Notes: generated by a model from the letters alone, not told the origin. 64,000 nt of DNA from Paenibacillus solanacearum (GCF_910593845.1 NZ_CAJVAS010000031.1:1-64000), one strand, 5' to 3'. Shown: positions 8,247 through 17,945, counted from the first letter of the stretch. A program made the numbers and translations.

Positions 8247-9089
8247 ATGCGGCGCCAGGTCCAGCTGCCTACATTTACGGAAAACGAATACATCATCTTG
8301 CCGGAGTCGGTCGGCTGGTACAAGCGTTGGCCCGATCATTCGGTCATCCGGAAGGCCGGCTCGCTCAATAATTTCAGCATTCATCTGGTGCTGGACGGCA
8401 AAGGGTATGTTCAAACCGAGAAGCAGCTGTATACGCTGCAGCGCGGGGACGCCTTTTTATATTTTCCGCTGCAGGAGCAGCGGTACTTCGCCGATCCGGA
8501 CGATCCGTGGGACGTCCGCTGGTTTCATTTTTACGGCGACACGCTTGAGGATTATTTGCTTAATAAAGGTTTCCACCGTTCCCCCGTCTGGACGATGCGC
8601 CAATGGAAGCCGCTCGAGGAGGCCATTCTCGCGCTGCTGGAGGAAGCGGAGGCGCATGGATTTTTACGGATGACGCGGCTGTCCACCTTGACTTATGCGG
8701 CGCTGACCGAGTTTACGGCGCATGCCGCTTCACGTTCGACCGCCAATAGCCCGGAGACGGAAAACCGGATCCGCGTCCTGCTGCGGAAAATGCAAAGCGA
8801 GGCCGCGCAGCCGTTCGATCTCGATTACTGGGCGGGGGTCGCCGGAGTCAGCACGTATTACTTTTGCAGGCTGTTCCGGAAGACGACGCAAATGACGCCG
8901 ATGACGTTCATTACGTTATGCCGCCTCCAGCTCAGCAAACGGCTGCTCCTCGAGAAGGAGGAGCTGACGGTGCGGGAAATCGCCCAGCAGACAGGCTATC
9001 CGAACGTCAGTTATTTCAACAAACGGTTTCTGGAGCAGGAAGGCATGACGCCTACGGAGTACCGGGAGCTTTATCACAAGCGCAGGTAA
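8247..9089 (+). CDS. AraC-family transcriptional regulator
   Basis: A 280-residue regulator: an N-terminal cupin-like sensing domain (residues 20-110, with QRGDAFLYFPLQEQ) and a C-terminal pair of helix-turn-helix motifs (residues 180-278). The last motif, REIAQQTGYPNVSYFNKRF, is the typical AraC signature. GGGAGG precedes the ATG. Its divergent position next to the Gfo/Idh and aldo/keto reductase pair suggests it controls them in response to a sugar. Confidence 0.9.
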   Translation: MRRQVQLPTFTENEYIILPESVGWYKRWPDHSVIRKAGSLNNFSIHLVLDGKGYVQTEKQLYTLQRGDAFLYFPLQEQRYFADPDDPWDVRWFHFYGDTLEDYLLNKGFHRSPVWTMRQWKPLEEAILALLEEAEAHGFLRMTRLSTLTYAALTEFTAHAASRSTANSPETENRIRVLLRKMQSEAAQPFDLDYWAGVAGVSTYYFCRLFRKTTQMTPMTFITLCRLQLSKRLLLEKEELTVREIAQQTGYPNVSYFNKRFLEQEGMTPTEYRELYHKRR

Positions 9090-9212
9090 CGCGCTAGGAA
9101 CGCCTCCGTCCGGAGCGTCCCGCGGGGAAACATTCGCCTCGCCGCCCGTCTATGTTACAATAGCAGGTGGAAATCATTTGCACGATGCTGCTCGCATAGG
9201 AAAGGAGTCCTT

Positions 9213-11357
9213 ATGAAATCGCTCGTATTGGCAGAAAAGCCGAGTGTGGCCAAAGAAATCGCCCGCGTGCTCGGCTGCCATCAGAAACATAAATCGTACA
9301 TCGAGGGGCCGGAATACGTCGTCACTTGGGCGCTCGGTCATCTCGTCACCCTCGCCGAGCCGGAAGATTACGATCCGAAGTTCAAGACCTGGAATATCGA
9401 GGATCTTCCGCTGGTGCCCTCCAAGATGAAGCTGAAGCTCATCCGGGAGACAACGCCACAGTTCAAGGCCATCGCTCAGCTTGCGCAGCGCAGCGATCTC
9501 GACCAGTTGATTATCGCGACCGACGCGGGGCGGGAAGGAGAGCTTGTCGCCCGCTGGATTATGGAAATGACCCGCTGGCGGAAGCCGTTCAAGCGGCTGT
9601 GGATCTCCTCACAGACCGATAAGGCGATCCGGGAAGGGTTCGCGCAGCTCAAGCCGGGGCAAGCGTACGATAACTTGTACCGTTCCGCCGTATGCCGGGC
9701 CGAAGCCGACTGGCTGATCGGCCTGAACATCACGAGGGCACTGACCTGCAAGCATCAGGCGCAGCTCGCCGCCGGCCGCGTGCAGACGCCCACGCTGGCG
9801 GCGCTGATGGAACGCGAGCGCCAGATCAAGTCGTTCCAGTCCAAAGATTACTGGATGCTGCGGGCACAGCTCGGCTCGTTTCAAGCGGTATGGCGAAGCG
9901 CAGCCCAGCCGGACGGCAGACTGTTCGACCGCGAAGCGGCGGAAGCGCTGCTCGCCCGGCTGAATCAGGCGCGCACCGCCAAGATCGCGCAGCTCAAAAC
10001 AACGGAGAAGAGCGAGCCGCACCCGCTCGCGTACGATTTGACGGAGCTGCAGCGCGACGCGAACCGGCGATTCGGCTTCTCCGCGAAGCAGACCTCGAAC
10101 GTGCTGCAGCGGCTGTACGAGCAGCACAAGCTTGTGACTTATCCGCGCACCGATTCGCGCTACTTGTCCTCCGACATGGCCGCTACGCTGCCGGGCCGTC
10201 TGGAGGCGCTCAACGTCCAGCCTTACGCCGCGCTGGTCAAGCCGCTGCTGCGCAAGCCACTGCCGCTCACCAAACGGATTATCGACGACAGCAAAGTGTC
10301 GGATCACCATGCGATCATCCCGACCGACGAACGCCCGCAGCTTGCCTCGCTCAGCGCGGACGAACGGAAGCTGTACGATCTGATCGTCAAACGGTTTATT
10401 ACGCTGTTCTACCCCGCCTTCCGCTTCAATGAAACGGCGGCGGCCATCGACATCGGCGGAGAGACGTTCCACGCCAAGGGGCGTATCACGGTCGATGCCG
10501 GCTGGAAGGCGGTCACCGGCCAGCACGATACGGACGCAGACGACGAGGAAGAAGGAGCTGCCGGCGATGAGCCGTCCAGCGTGCAATCGCTCCCTCCGCT
10601 GCAGCAAGGCGAGGAGCTGAAGGGCTTCCGCCTGCAGCTCCATAAGCAGGCGACCAAGCCGCCGGCGCGCTATACCGAAGCCGGGCTGCTCACCGTCATG
10701 GAGAAACAGCATCTGGGCACGCCGGCGACCCGCGCCGACATTATCGAGAAGCTGCTGCAAACCGACACGATCGAGCGGAAGATGAACACACTGCAGCCGA
10801 CCGGCAAGGGCGCGCAGCTGATCGAGCTTGTCGTCCCCGAGCTTCGTTCTTCGGAGCTCACAGCGGCGTGGGAGCAGGAGCTCGAGCGGATTGCCAAAGG
10901 AAACGGCGACGCCGCAGACTTCATGCGGCGCATCCGGGAGCAGACCGCCGTCATCGTACGGGAGGTCAAATCCAGCGAGGCGGAATACAAGCCGCATAAT
11001 TTGACCCACTCCCGCTGCCCCGAATGCAGCAATCCGCTGCAGGAGATCAAGAGCAAGCGGGGCAAGCGGCTCGTATGCAGCAGCCGCGAGTGCAGCTACT
11101 CGCGCGCGGCGGAGCCGGCGCTGTCGGGCAGACGATGCCCGCAATGCCACAAAAAGATGGAACTGCATACCGGCAAAGCTGGAAAATACGTGCAGTGCCG
11201 CTCATGCAACGTCGTGGAGACGCTGAATGAGGGCGGCGGCGGACGCGCCTCCAAGCGGCAGCAGTCGCATATGGCCAAGCAATTCAGCGACAATGTACAG
11301 CTGTCGTCCAGCCTCGGCGATGCGCTCAAGGCTGCGCTCGGACAGAAGGATGAATAA
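9213..11357 (+). CDS. topB: DNA topoisomerase III
   Basis: A type IA topoisomerase that passes single strands and decatenates DNA. The TOPRIM domain is at the N-terminus (LAEKPSVAKEIA near residue 6 and the acidic ATDAGREGEL near 103). The catalytic tyrosine is in LVTYPRTDSRYL near residue 310. At 714 residues it matches TopB. The C-terminal tail adds two zinc-binding four-cysteine units, near residue 602 (CPEC...CSSREC) and near 640 (CPQC...CRSC). AAGGAG lies just before the ATG. A TACAAT -10 element lies at 9156-9161 with a weak TTCGCC 17 bases upstream. Confidence 0.95.
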   Translation: MKSLVLAEKPSVAKEIARVLGCHQKHKSYIEGPEYVVTWALGHLVTLAEPEDYDPKFKTWNIEDLPLVPSKMKLKLIRETTPQFKAIAQLAQRSDLDQLIIATDAGREGELVARWIMEMTRWRKPFKRLWISSQTDKAIREGFAQLKPGQAYDNLYRSAVCRAEADWLIGLNITRALTCKHQAQLAAGRVQTPTLAALMERERQIKSFQSKDYWMLRAQLGSFQAVWRSAAQPDGRLFDREAAEALLARLNQARTAKIAQLKTTEKSEPHPLAYDLTELQRDANRRFGFSAKQTSNVLQRLYEQHKLVTYPRTDSRYLSSDMAATLPGRLEALNVQPYAALVKPLLRKPLPLTKRIIDDSKVSDHHAIIPTDERPQLASLSADERKLYDLIVKRFITLFYPAFRFNETAAAIDIGGETFHAKGRITVDAGWKAVTGQHDTDADDEEEGAAGDEPSSVQSLPPLQQGEELKGFRLQLHKQATKPPARYTEAGLLTVMEKQHLGTPATRADIIEKLLQTDTIERKMNTLQPTGKGAQLIELVVPELRSSELTAAWEQELERIAKGNGDAADFMRRIREQTAVIVREVKSSEAEYKPHNLTHSRCPECSNPLQEIKSKRGKRLVCSSRECSYSRAAEPALSGRRCPQCHKKMELHTGKAGKYVQCRSCNVVETLNEGGGGRASKRQQSHMAKQFSDNVQLSSSLGDALKAALGQKDE

Positions 11358-11524
11358 TCGCTTCCTAAGTCCAGGCTAAAGTTGTTCGAGGAATGACATA
11401 AGGGTACGGTCCACCGGCACAACTGCTTCAGCCCCGGCGGACGAATCGATGTTCGTCCGCGAGCCGCCCTTATCCTATATTCGAGACACCCGAATTCTAC
11501 GTCCTTGCTTGAGTTTACAAAACA

Positions 11525-11568
11525 AACGAGCACCTCCGCCATCATATGGCGCAAGGTGCTCGTTGTTT
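11525..11568 (+). terminator. Terminator downstream of topB
   Basis: AACGAGCACCT and AGGTGCTCGTT arms followed by GTTTTATC. It is about 170 bases past the topB stop; the intervening sequence and the rest of the 303-base gap to the next gene show no convincing gene. Confidence 0.75.
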
Positions 11569-11660
11569 TATCATTTTCCCCCGTTACCGCTTACCGGTTT
11601 TCTCTCCTGCAAGAGCCTTCCCGTCAGTGTAGCGAGGCGCTCATTCGAGCGTGTCCTCCA

Positions 11661-11969
11661 CTACCGTAACAGCTCGGCGAGCCTCGGCAGCACGCCGCGT
11701 TCATAGAATGAACGCAGCTGCTCCTTCTCCAGCTCCGTGAACTGGAATTCGCAATCTCTGCCTTCATCCTGCGGGACGATCTGCACGACGGCTCCCTCCT
11801 GCGTGCAGATGAGCAGCGCCGTCAGTTCCTCCAGCTGCTCGGGCAGTTCGCTGTCCTCGATTAGGTCAAAGCGGATTTCGACATCGAGCCATTGGCCTCT
11901 GCGTTCCGCCGTCGCCCGCATATGGGCAAAGCGAAGCTCATGCAGCTCGCTCGAACCGTATTGTATCAT
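11661..11969 (-). CDS. Small conserved-type hypothetical protein
   Basis: A 102-residue soluble, acidic protein with no membrane segment or motif I recognise. It starts in an ATGA overlap with the stop of the upstream epimerase gene, so its translation is probably coupled to it. The sequence reads like an alpha/beta domain (alternating strand with VVQIVP, then a helical C-terminus rich in Glu and Leu). Function unknown. Confidence 0.7.
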   Translation of the reverse strand: MIQYGSSELHELRFAHMRATAERRGQWLDVEIRFDLIEDSELPEQLEELTALLICTQEGAVVQIVPQDEGRDCEFQFTELEKEQLRSFYERGVLPRLAELLR

Positions 11970-12874
11970 TTGCGTACCACCTTGTTCCCCCCGACCAAAT
12001 CTCTCAGCGCAAGGTCGATGCTCGGAAATCGATACTGAAACTGGTTGTTGATCGCCACCAGCGGGATGACCCGCTGCCCTTTGAGCAGCAGCTCGGACAA
12101 TTCGCCGAACATCAGCTTCATAACAAAGGCCGGCACCGGGAACAAGTACGGCCGGCGCATTGCTTTGGCCAGCGCCCGCCCGAACTCATCATTGGTCACC
12201 GCGTGCGGGGCCGTCGCATTGACCGGACCTTCGATGTCTTCATTCTCGATGCACCAATCGATCAGGCGGCATATGTCGTTAATATGAATCCATGACAGCA
12301 CCTGCTTGCCGCTGCCGACGCGGCCGCCGACCCCCAGCTTGAATGGCAGCGCCATCTTCGGAAAGGCGCCGCCGTCGTTGCCGAGCACGATACCTACGCG
12401 CAGCAGGACGACCCGCGTATCGGGGATATGCTCGGCCGCCATCTCCCATTGGTCCACAACCTTGGACAAGAAGTCGTTAACCTGCAGCTCGCTTTCTTCG
12501 GTAAATATGTCTGCTTCCGACGTGCCGTATATCGAAATGCCGGAGGCGTTAATGAGCACCGGCTTTTTTTCCAGCCGTTCGATGATGCTGCTTACGCGCT
12601 CGACCGCGTCGAGACGCGATTTCAATATTCGTTCCTTCGCCTCGTCCGTCCACCGCTGATTGATCGATTCGCCCGCCAAATTGATGATCGCATCCACGCC
12701 GACGAGCGGCAAAATATTCGTCTCGAGCTCCGACCACGTCGTGTGCCGGATCAACGGATTATCCGAACGTTTTTTTTGGCGGGAGATCACAACGATCGAC
12801 GCCTTTTTCTTCAAATAATAGTCTGTCAAATGCTTGCCGACAAAGCCGGTGCCGCCAGCAATGGCCACTTTCAT
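11966..12874 (-). CDS. TIGR01777-family NAD-dependent epimerase (YfhF-like)
   Basis: A 302-residue extended short-chain dehydrogenase-like protein. The nucleotide-binding motif AGGTGFVGKHL starts at residue 5, and the NLAGESINQRWT segment near residue 66 is diagnostic for the TIGR01777 / SDR39U1 group. SGISIYG near 111 replaces the classical Tyr-x3-Lys context in this family. The C-terminal DUF1731-type region (VPAFVMKLMFGELSELLLKGQRV) is present. The cellular substrate is not established. It forms a coupled pair with the downstream 102-residue protein. Confidence 0.9.
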   Translation of the reverse strand: MKVAIAGGTGFVGKHLTDYYLKKKASIVVISRQKKRSDNPLIRHTTWSELETNILPLVGVDAIINLAGESINQRWTDEAKERILKSRLDAVERVSSIIERLEKKPVLINASGISIYGTSEADIFTEESELQVNDFLSKVVDQWEMAAEHIPDTRVVLLRVGIVLGNDGGAFPKMALPFKLGVGGRVGSGKQVLSWIHINDICRLIDWCIENEDIEGPVNATAPHAVTNDEFGRALAKAMRRPYLFPVPAFVMKLMFGELSELLLKGQRVIPLVAINNQFQYRFPSIDLALRDLVGGNKVVRK

Positions 12875-12957
12875 GCGCTGTCCTCCACTTGTCGAATGCC
12901 GTCACCGCCTGAGCGCGTGCCGGACGCAACCTGTAATATATAAGTGCCTTACCCGTT

Positions 12958-12985
12958 ATTATATAACAAAATCGGTTTTATACAA
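12958..12985 (-). promoter_or_regulatory. Promoter of the epimerase gene
   Basis: Read on the minus strand: TTGTAT (12985-12980), 16-base spacer, TATAAT (12963-12958), about 80 bases before the start codon. Confidence 0.55.
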
Positions 12986-13026
12986 AAAATGAAACCCATT
13001 TTTATTATGACCGTAAATGAAAATGA

Positions 13027-13056
13027 TTTACAACCTCATTTGCAACCGATTATAAT
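13027..13056 (+). promoter_or_regulatory. Good promoter-like element with no adjacent gene
   Basis: TTTACA (13027-13032), 18-base spacer, perfect TATAAT (13051-13056). It is 180 bases upstream of the MarR gene, which has its own nearer promoter at 13184. It may give a long leader or a short RNA. The 360-base gap 12875-13234 holds this and the two flanking promoters, and no open frame I trust. Confidence 0.4.
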
Positions 13057-13183
13057 CTAGTTGATTTCTATGTGCAAACCGCGCTTTTCCCAATGAAAGT
13101 AATATAGATTGCCGGACGCCTTGACAGTCGATTCCCCGCTCAACACGTTACGACAGCTTATCCAAGCGCGCACCGTCTTCCAA

Positions 13184-13213
13184 TTGTCATTGTGTTGAGT
13201 CGCACGATATAAT
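13184..13213 (+). promoter_or_regulatory. Promoter of the MarR-type gene
   Basis: TTGTCA (13184-13189), 18-base spacer, TATAAT (13208-13213), about 20 bases before the start codon with GGAGG between, so the leader is very short. Confidence 0.6.
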
Positions 13214-13234
13214 AGGGGTCATGGAGGTTTTTTT

Positions 13235-13672
13235 ATGGAAACAAGAGAAATGCTGGAGCATTTTGTGACCTATTTGCAAACGATTAACCGTCACATGCGA
13301 TCGAAAGCTTTCGATCAGCAGGAAAGTCCGCTAACCCGGGTACAGTGGCTTCTCCTCCGGCATCTTTACCGCAAAGGCCCTTGCACGATCGGCCAGCTCG
13401 CCGTCCATCTGGACGTTCGTTCCAGCACGATGACGCAAATGATCGACAGGCTCGAGAAGGCGAATTTCGTATACCGCGTCAGCAGCCAGCCCGATGCGCG
13501 CGTGCGGATGGTAGGACTTACGGAAGAAGGCAACTCCATCATCCACCGGACGGAATCGGAATGGGCGGAGACGCTTTCCGATGCGTTCGACCAATTCGAT
13601 GCCGAGGAACGGCAGCAATTTTTGCAATATATGCAGCGCCTGTCCGAAGGACTGCCGAAGAGAGGTTCATAA
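13235..13672 (+). CDS. MarR-family transcriptional regulator
   Basis: A 145-residue winged-helix regulator. The recognition helix region reads LDVRSSTMTQMIDRLEK near residue 60, and the wing contains QPDARVRMVGLTEEG near 87, both typical of MarR. N- and C-terminal helices would form the dimer interface. No cysteine-based sensing site is visible. It is monocistronic and followed by a terminator, so it gives no clue to its target; the next gene, a giant ATPase, has its own promoter. Confidence 0.9.
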   Translation: METREMLEHFVTYLQTINRHMRSKAFDQQESPLTRVQWLLLRHLYRKGPCTIGQLAVHLDVRSSTMTQMIDRLEKANFVYRVSSQPDARVRMVGLTEEGNSIIHRTESEWAETLSDAFDQFDAEERQQFLQYMQRLSEGLPKRGS

Positions 13673-13686
13673 GGAAGCACGCCGCT

Positions 13687-13708
13687 GACTCCGCAAGGGG
13701 TCTTTTTT
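13687..13708 (+). terminator. Terminator of the MarR gene
   Basis: GACTCC and GGGGTC arms (one U:G pair) around GCAA, followed by TTTTTT. Confidence 0.7.
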
Positions 13709-13758
13709 CATTTAATGCAGCTGCTTTCCAGTACTGGAACACTTTTCAAAATATTAGG

Positions 13759-13787
13759 TTGCCTCCACCCCCCTGAGAAAGTACAAT
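13759..13787 (+). promoter_or_regulatory. Promoter of the pseudokinase-ATPase gene
   Basis: TTGCCT (13759-13764), 17-base spacer, TACAAT (13782-13787), 33 bases before the TTG start. Confidence 0.5.
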
Positions 13788-13820
13788 AAGTGGACAACGA
13801 CGCGTACGGAGGACATTCCC

Positions 13821-16800
13821 TTGAACTGGAACTTAGAAACAGGGTTTATGGAGCGAATTCACGAACATGCTCAATCCATCATTTACCGTGTGCCGCAGCA
13901 TGATACGGGGAACGTGCATATCATCAAACAAAGCAAAGCTCCCGCTTACGATGCGCTTCTTGAGCTGGAATATGCGAACAGCCGGCTGTTCAAGCATGAA
14001 GAACTGTTGGTTCCCGCAAGACGGCTGACGTTTAACGGCCGCCCGGCGCTGGATCTGGGCGATACGATTGCCGTACCGCTGCCTGTTTATTTGCCGGCGA
14101 AGCCGCTGGACCTTACCGAGCTACTGCAGCTGGCCATGGCCGCAACCCGCGCGATCGGCAAGCTGCACCGGCTGAAATATGTGCATCAAGCGATTTCGCC
14201 CGCCGCTTTCTTCATTGAACCGGGGCGAAACAAGCTGCTGCTGACGCAGCTCCATCACGTCAGCTCCCTCGTATCGTTCGGCGACGCCCTTCTCGCCCGC
14301 GAGGAAAGCGCCAGCGCTCGCGGCGAATACGCGATGTGCGAAGAACATTTGCCTTATATGGCGCCGGAGCGATGGAGCCGCGCCGGATTTTCCCTCGACG
14401 AACGGGCGGATGTGTATTCGCTCGGTGCGTTCATGTACCGGATGGCGACGGGCAAGCCGCCCTTCCCCGCTGCAAGTGCGACGGACCGGCTTCAGGCCGC
14501 TGTCATGCAGCTTGAAGCGGACGGCCGCCTGCCGCAGGCGCTGGCCGACATCCTCACGCGCTGCATGGCTGTTCAGCCGGAGCACCGCTACCAAAGCGCG
14601 CAGGCGCTGGAGCGCGATCTGGAGCTTTGCTTTTTGCGCTCGCGCGCCGGTCAGGACAGCCGCGACCTTCCGGCCGCTTCGGCCAAATCGACGATGGAGC
14701 TGCGCATCTCGGAATTGATATACGGCCGCGAAGCGGAGATGCACACGCTGCTTCAAGCGTATCAGCGCGCGCTGCTGGGCGGCATCGAGACCGTCTTCGT
14801 GAGCGGCTTGTCCGGCATCGGCAAATCGTTCCTGATTCACGAATTCCGGCAAACGCTGCTACGCGGTAAAGGACTGTTCGTCCACGGCAAATTCGATCAG
14901 TACAAGAAGGAAATCCCATACCACGCCGTGAGTCAGATCGGCCGGCAGCTGTTCCATCACCTGCTTGCGCTGGACAAAACCCAGTATGAGGAGAAAAAGC
15001 GGCAAATTCTCGAAGCGGTCGGACCGAACGGTCAAGTGCTGATTGACATGATTCCGGACATGGAGCGCATTCTCGGCAAGCAGCCGCCGCTGGCCAAGCT
15101 GCCGCCGACGGAAATGTACAACCGTTTTTTGATGACGCTTCATCAATACATATCTGTATTTGCTACGAAGGATCAGCCGCTCGTTTGCTTTTTGGATGAT
15201 TTGCAATGGGCCGATCCCGCTTCCATTCAGGTGATAACCGACTTGCTGCACAGCTTCGAAGGCAAATACTTGATGTTTATCGGCGCTTACCGCTGCCAGG
15301 AAATTGCCGACAATCATCCGCTGCAGCGAATGCTCGCCAAGCTGTCGCGCATCCGGCGCATCCAGATGTCGCACATCGCGCTCGAGCCGATGAACGTCGA
15401 GCATATGAGCAAGCTGCTCGCCGATTCGCTGCATCCGGCCAGACAGCCGATCGATTCGCTCGCTGCGCTGCTGATGCGCAAAACGAAAGGGAACGCTTTT
15501 TTTGCAAAGCAGTTTTTCCGGTCGCTCTACGACCTCCGGCTGCTCCGGTTCAATGTATCGGACTACTGCTGGGAATGGGATAATGAGCAGATTGACGAGC
15601 TGTACATTACGGACAATGTCGTCGACTTCATGATGACGAAAATTCGCCGTTTGCCGGAGCCGGTGCAGCGTATTCTTATGGATGCCGCCTGCATCGGAAA
15701 CGAATTTTCGCCGGAAACGCTCTCGCTTATAACCCGCCTTCCCGACGAAGAAGCTGCCGCGCTGCTCACGAAGGCGATTGACGAAGGGATGCTGCTGCGC
15801 ATCGCGCATGCCCGTTCCCCTGCCCGTTCTTCCCCCATGCTGTATAAGTTTATGCATGATCGCGTTCATCAAGCGGTGTATTCCCTCGTGACGCATGCGG
15901 ATAAGAAGCGGATTCATCTTCGAATCGGACAAGCGCTGCAGCGGGAGCTGAACGGTGAACAGCAGGAAGAGCGTCTATTCGATATCGTCAACCAGCTGAA
16001 TCTCGGCGCGGAGCTGCTGGATTCGTCCGAAGAGAAGAATCAGCTGCTGCTGCTTAATTTGAAGGCATGCCGCAAAGCGAAATCCAGCTCGGCTTACGAT
16101 ATCGCGTTTCATTACGCTTCCCATGCCATGAACTTGCTGCAGCCGGCCGAGGCGTGGGATACGGCGTATGCTACGGCATTCGGGGTCCATATGGAGCTGG
16201 CGGAGCTGAATTATTTGTGTGGACATTTCGACGAGGCGAAGCGGATCTTCGCTACGCTGATGCAGCATGTGAGGACGAAGCTGGAAAAAGCCGAAATTTA
16301 TACTTTGATGATGGTGTTATACACAAACCTCGGACAGCATGATGAAGCGCTCCGGGTCGGACTGGACGGGCTGCGCCTGTTCGGTATCAAATTTCCTTCC
16401 CGGGTCGGCACGCCGCGGATGATGTGGGAGCTGTTGAAGGCCCGCTATTATATCGGGCTGAAGCATCCGGAAGACCTGATTGATCATCCGCATATGACGA
16501 ATCCGAATCATAAAGCCATTATGCGCCTGATGGTCAATCTTATTCCGCCGTCCTACTTTGTCGATTCCGGCTTGTACATTTGCCTGATGCTGCGCACGTT
16601 CAGTTATTCGCTGCACTACGGCCATACCGAAGGATCGGCTTACGCTTACTCGGCATACGGCGTCATCGCAAGCTCGGTGCTCGGCAACCTGAAATCCGGC
16701 AGAGCGTTCGGCATGCTGGGCCTCCAGCTGGCGGATATGTTCGACCACCTGCCGACCAAGAGCAAAGTATATTTTGCGTACGGGGGCTTTACGAGCACGC

Positions 16801-17699
16801 TCAGTGGGCATATCGGCGCCAACGTCGGCTATTTGCAAAAGGCATACCAGTTCGGCGTCGAATCGGGCGATTTCGTCTACGCCGGGTATTCGATTACGTT
16901 CAGCTTTTTTTTGCGGCTGTTTCGCGGCGACCCGTTGTCTGACGTGCTCAAAGAATCGGACGCTTACCACAGCTTTATTCATAAAGCGCATGATCAGGAT
17001 GCGATTTGGATTTTCACCGTGCTCCAGCGATACATGCTGTATATGAAGGAAGCGCCGCTGGCGTTTCAACCGGAGGAGCCGGAGACCGGACAGGACGACG
17101 ACTTCATGTCGGCCGAGGAAGTCGCGCAGCTCGAGCGGCTGACCAATAAAGCGACCATCCATACCTATTATGCTCTTCGGGCGCAAAGCTGCTTGATGAA
17201 GAACCAGCTCGAAGCCGCGGAACGCATATGCGAGCAGACGGAATCCTCCATTACAACCGTATTCGGCTTGCCGCATGTGCATCTGCATCATTTCCATCGG
17301 GGGATGGTATTCGCCGGGTTATACGAAGCTCGGCCGGAAGCGCTGCGGAAGCGGTACAAGCGCATGATGCGCAAAAGCTTGCGTTTTCTGAACAAATGGG
17401 CTCGGCATACGCCGGATAATTTTTTACACTTGAAGCTTCTGCTCGAGGCGGAGTGGAACCGGATCTTCGCCAAACCGGAGCAGGCCGCCGAGCTATACGA
17501 GCAGGCGATCCATCATGCGGCAATGCAGCGATTCGTTCAATATGAAGCGATGGCATGCGAGTGCGCGGCGAAGTTTTACGAGAAAACCGGTAAACCGGTC
17601 GAGGCGGCGGCGCATTACGCAAAGGCGCTGGCCTTATATAAAAAATGGGGAGCCGTGAGGAAAGCGGCTTATATGGAGGAACACTCGCATTTGTTCTGA
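13821..17699 (+). CDS. Pseudokinase - AAA ATPase - helical repeat signalling protein without an output domain
   Basis: A 1292-residue cytoplasmic protein. Residues 20-275 follow a Ser/Thr kinase fold, but the catalytic HRD is replaced by HQAIS near residue 118 and DFG by VSFGD near 152; the APE motif (MAPERWS near 181) and DVYSLG helix survive, so it is probably a pseudokinase. Residues 290-620 are a STAND/AAA-type ATPase with Walker A GLSGIGKSF near 330 and Walker B CFLDDLQWAD near 456. Residues 690-1285 are TPR-like helices. Related proteins usually continue into GAF plus histidine kinase or GGDEF domains; here the protein stops after the last repeat. Start is TTG 13821 with CGGAGGA upstream; ATG 13848 is the alternative. 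Confidence 0.85.
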   Translation: MNWNLETGFMERIHEHAQSIIYRVPQHDTGNVHIIKQSKAPAYDALLELEYANSRLFKHEELLVPARRLTFNGRPALDLGDTIAVPLPVYLPAKPLDLTELLQLAMAATRAIGKLHRLKYVHQAISPAAFFIEPGRNKLLLTQLHHVSSLVSFGDALLAREESASARGEYAMCEEHLPYMAPERWSRAGFSLDERADVYSLGAFMYRMATGKPPFPAASATDRLQAAVMQLEADGRLPQALADILTRCMAVQPEHRYQSAQALERDLELCFLRSRAGQDSRDLPAASAKSTMELRISELIYGREAEMHTLLQAYQRALLGGIETVFVSGLSGIGKSFLIHEFRQTLLRGKGLFVHGKFDQYKKEIPYHAVSQIGRQLFHHLLALDKTQYEEKKRQILEAVGPNGQVLIDMIPDMERILGKQPPLAKLPPTEMYNRFLMTLHQYISVFATKDQPLVCFLDDLQWADPASIQVITDLLHSFEGKYLMFIGAYRCQEIADNHPLQRMLAKLSRIRRIQMSHIALEPMNVEHMSKLLADSLHPARQPIDSLAALLMRKTKGNAFFAKQFFRSLYDLRLLRFNVSDYCWEWDNEQIDELYITDNVVDFMMTKIRRLPEPVQRILMDAACIGNEFSPETLSLITRLPDEEAAALLTKAIDEGMLLRIAHARSPARSSPMLYKFMHDRVHQAVYSLVTHADKKRIHLRIGQALQRELNGEQQEERLFDIVNQLNLGAELLDSSEEKNQLLLLNLKACRKAKSSSAYDIAFHYASHAMNLLQPAEAWDTAYATAFGVHMELAELNYLCGHFDEAKRIFATLMQHVRTKLEKAEIYTLMMVLYTNLGQHDEALRVGLDGLRLFGIKFPSRVGTPRMMWELLKARYYIGLKHPEDLIDHPHMTNPNHKAIMRLMVNLIPPSYFVDSGLYICLMLRTFSYSLHYGHTEGSAYAYSAYGVIASSVLGNLKSGRAFGMLGLQLADMFDHLPTKSKVYFAYGGFTSTLSGHIGANVGYLQKAYQFGVESGDFVYAGYSITFSFFLRLFRGDPLSDVLKESDAYHSFIHKAHDQDAIWIFTVLQRYMLYMKEAPLAFQPEEPETGQDDDFMSAEEVAQLERLTNKATIHTYYALRAQSCLMKNQLEAAERICEQTESSITTVFGLPHVHLHHFHRGMVFAGLYEARPEALRKRYKRMMRKSLRFLNKWARHTPDNFLHLKLLLEAEWNRIFAKPEQAAELYEQAIHHAAMQRFVQYEAMACECAAKFYEKTGKPVEAAAHYAKALALYKKWGAVRKAAYMEEHSHLF

Positions 17700-17792
17700 T
17701 CGATTTGGAAGCCGCCCAGACCGCCCCGAGGTTACCGTGCATCGTGAACAGCGGCTTGCAGTCCGCCTCGCCGCAGCAGATGCAGTGCGCAT

Positions 17793-17836
17793 AAAAAAAC
17801 GTCTCGGCCGTCTTGATACGGCTGGAGACGTTTTTC
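17793..17836. terminator. Bidirectional terminator between convergent genes
   Basis: AAAAAACGTCTC and GAGACGTTTTT arms with an inner CCGT/ACGG pair. It serves the + strand ATPase gene and the minus strand esterase gene. The rest of 17700-17945 is featureless. Confidence 0.8.
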
Positions 17837-17945
17837 TTATGAAATCGAAAGCTTTCTTCTGCTCGCATGAGATTCTAGGCTCAAGCGCCGCCGTGAACAT
17901 GCAGTCCTCATGATGTGAATCCCGCTTGCAGCGGCGGCAGCCCGT

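Noticed and set aside
9609..11168. 519-residue minus-strand open frame inside topB
   Set aside because: It is a high-GC shadow of the topB coding sequence, Arg- and Leu-rich and without family motifs.
14859..15932. Minus-strand open frame inside the pseudokinase-ATPase gene
   Set aside because: Shadow frame; the + strand carries clear Walker motifs at the same place.
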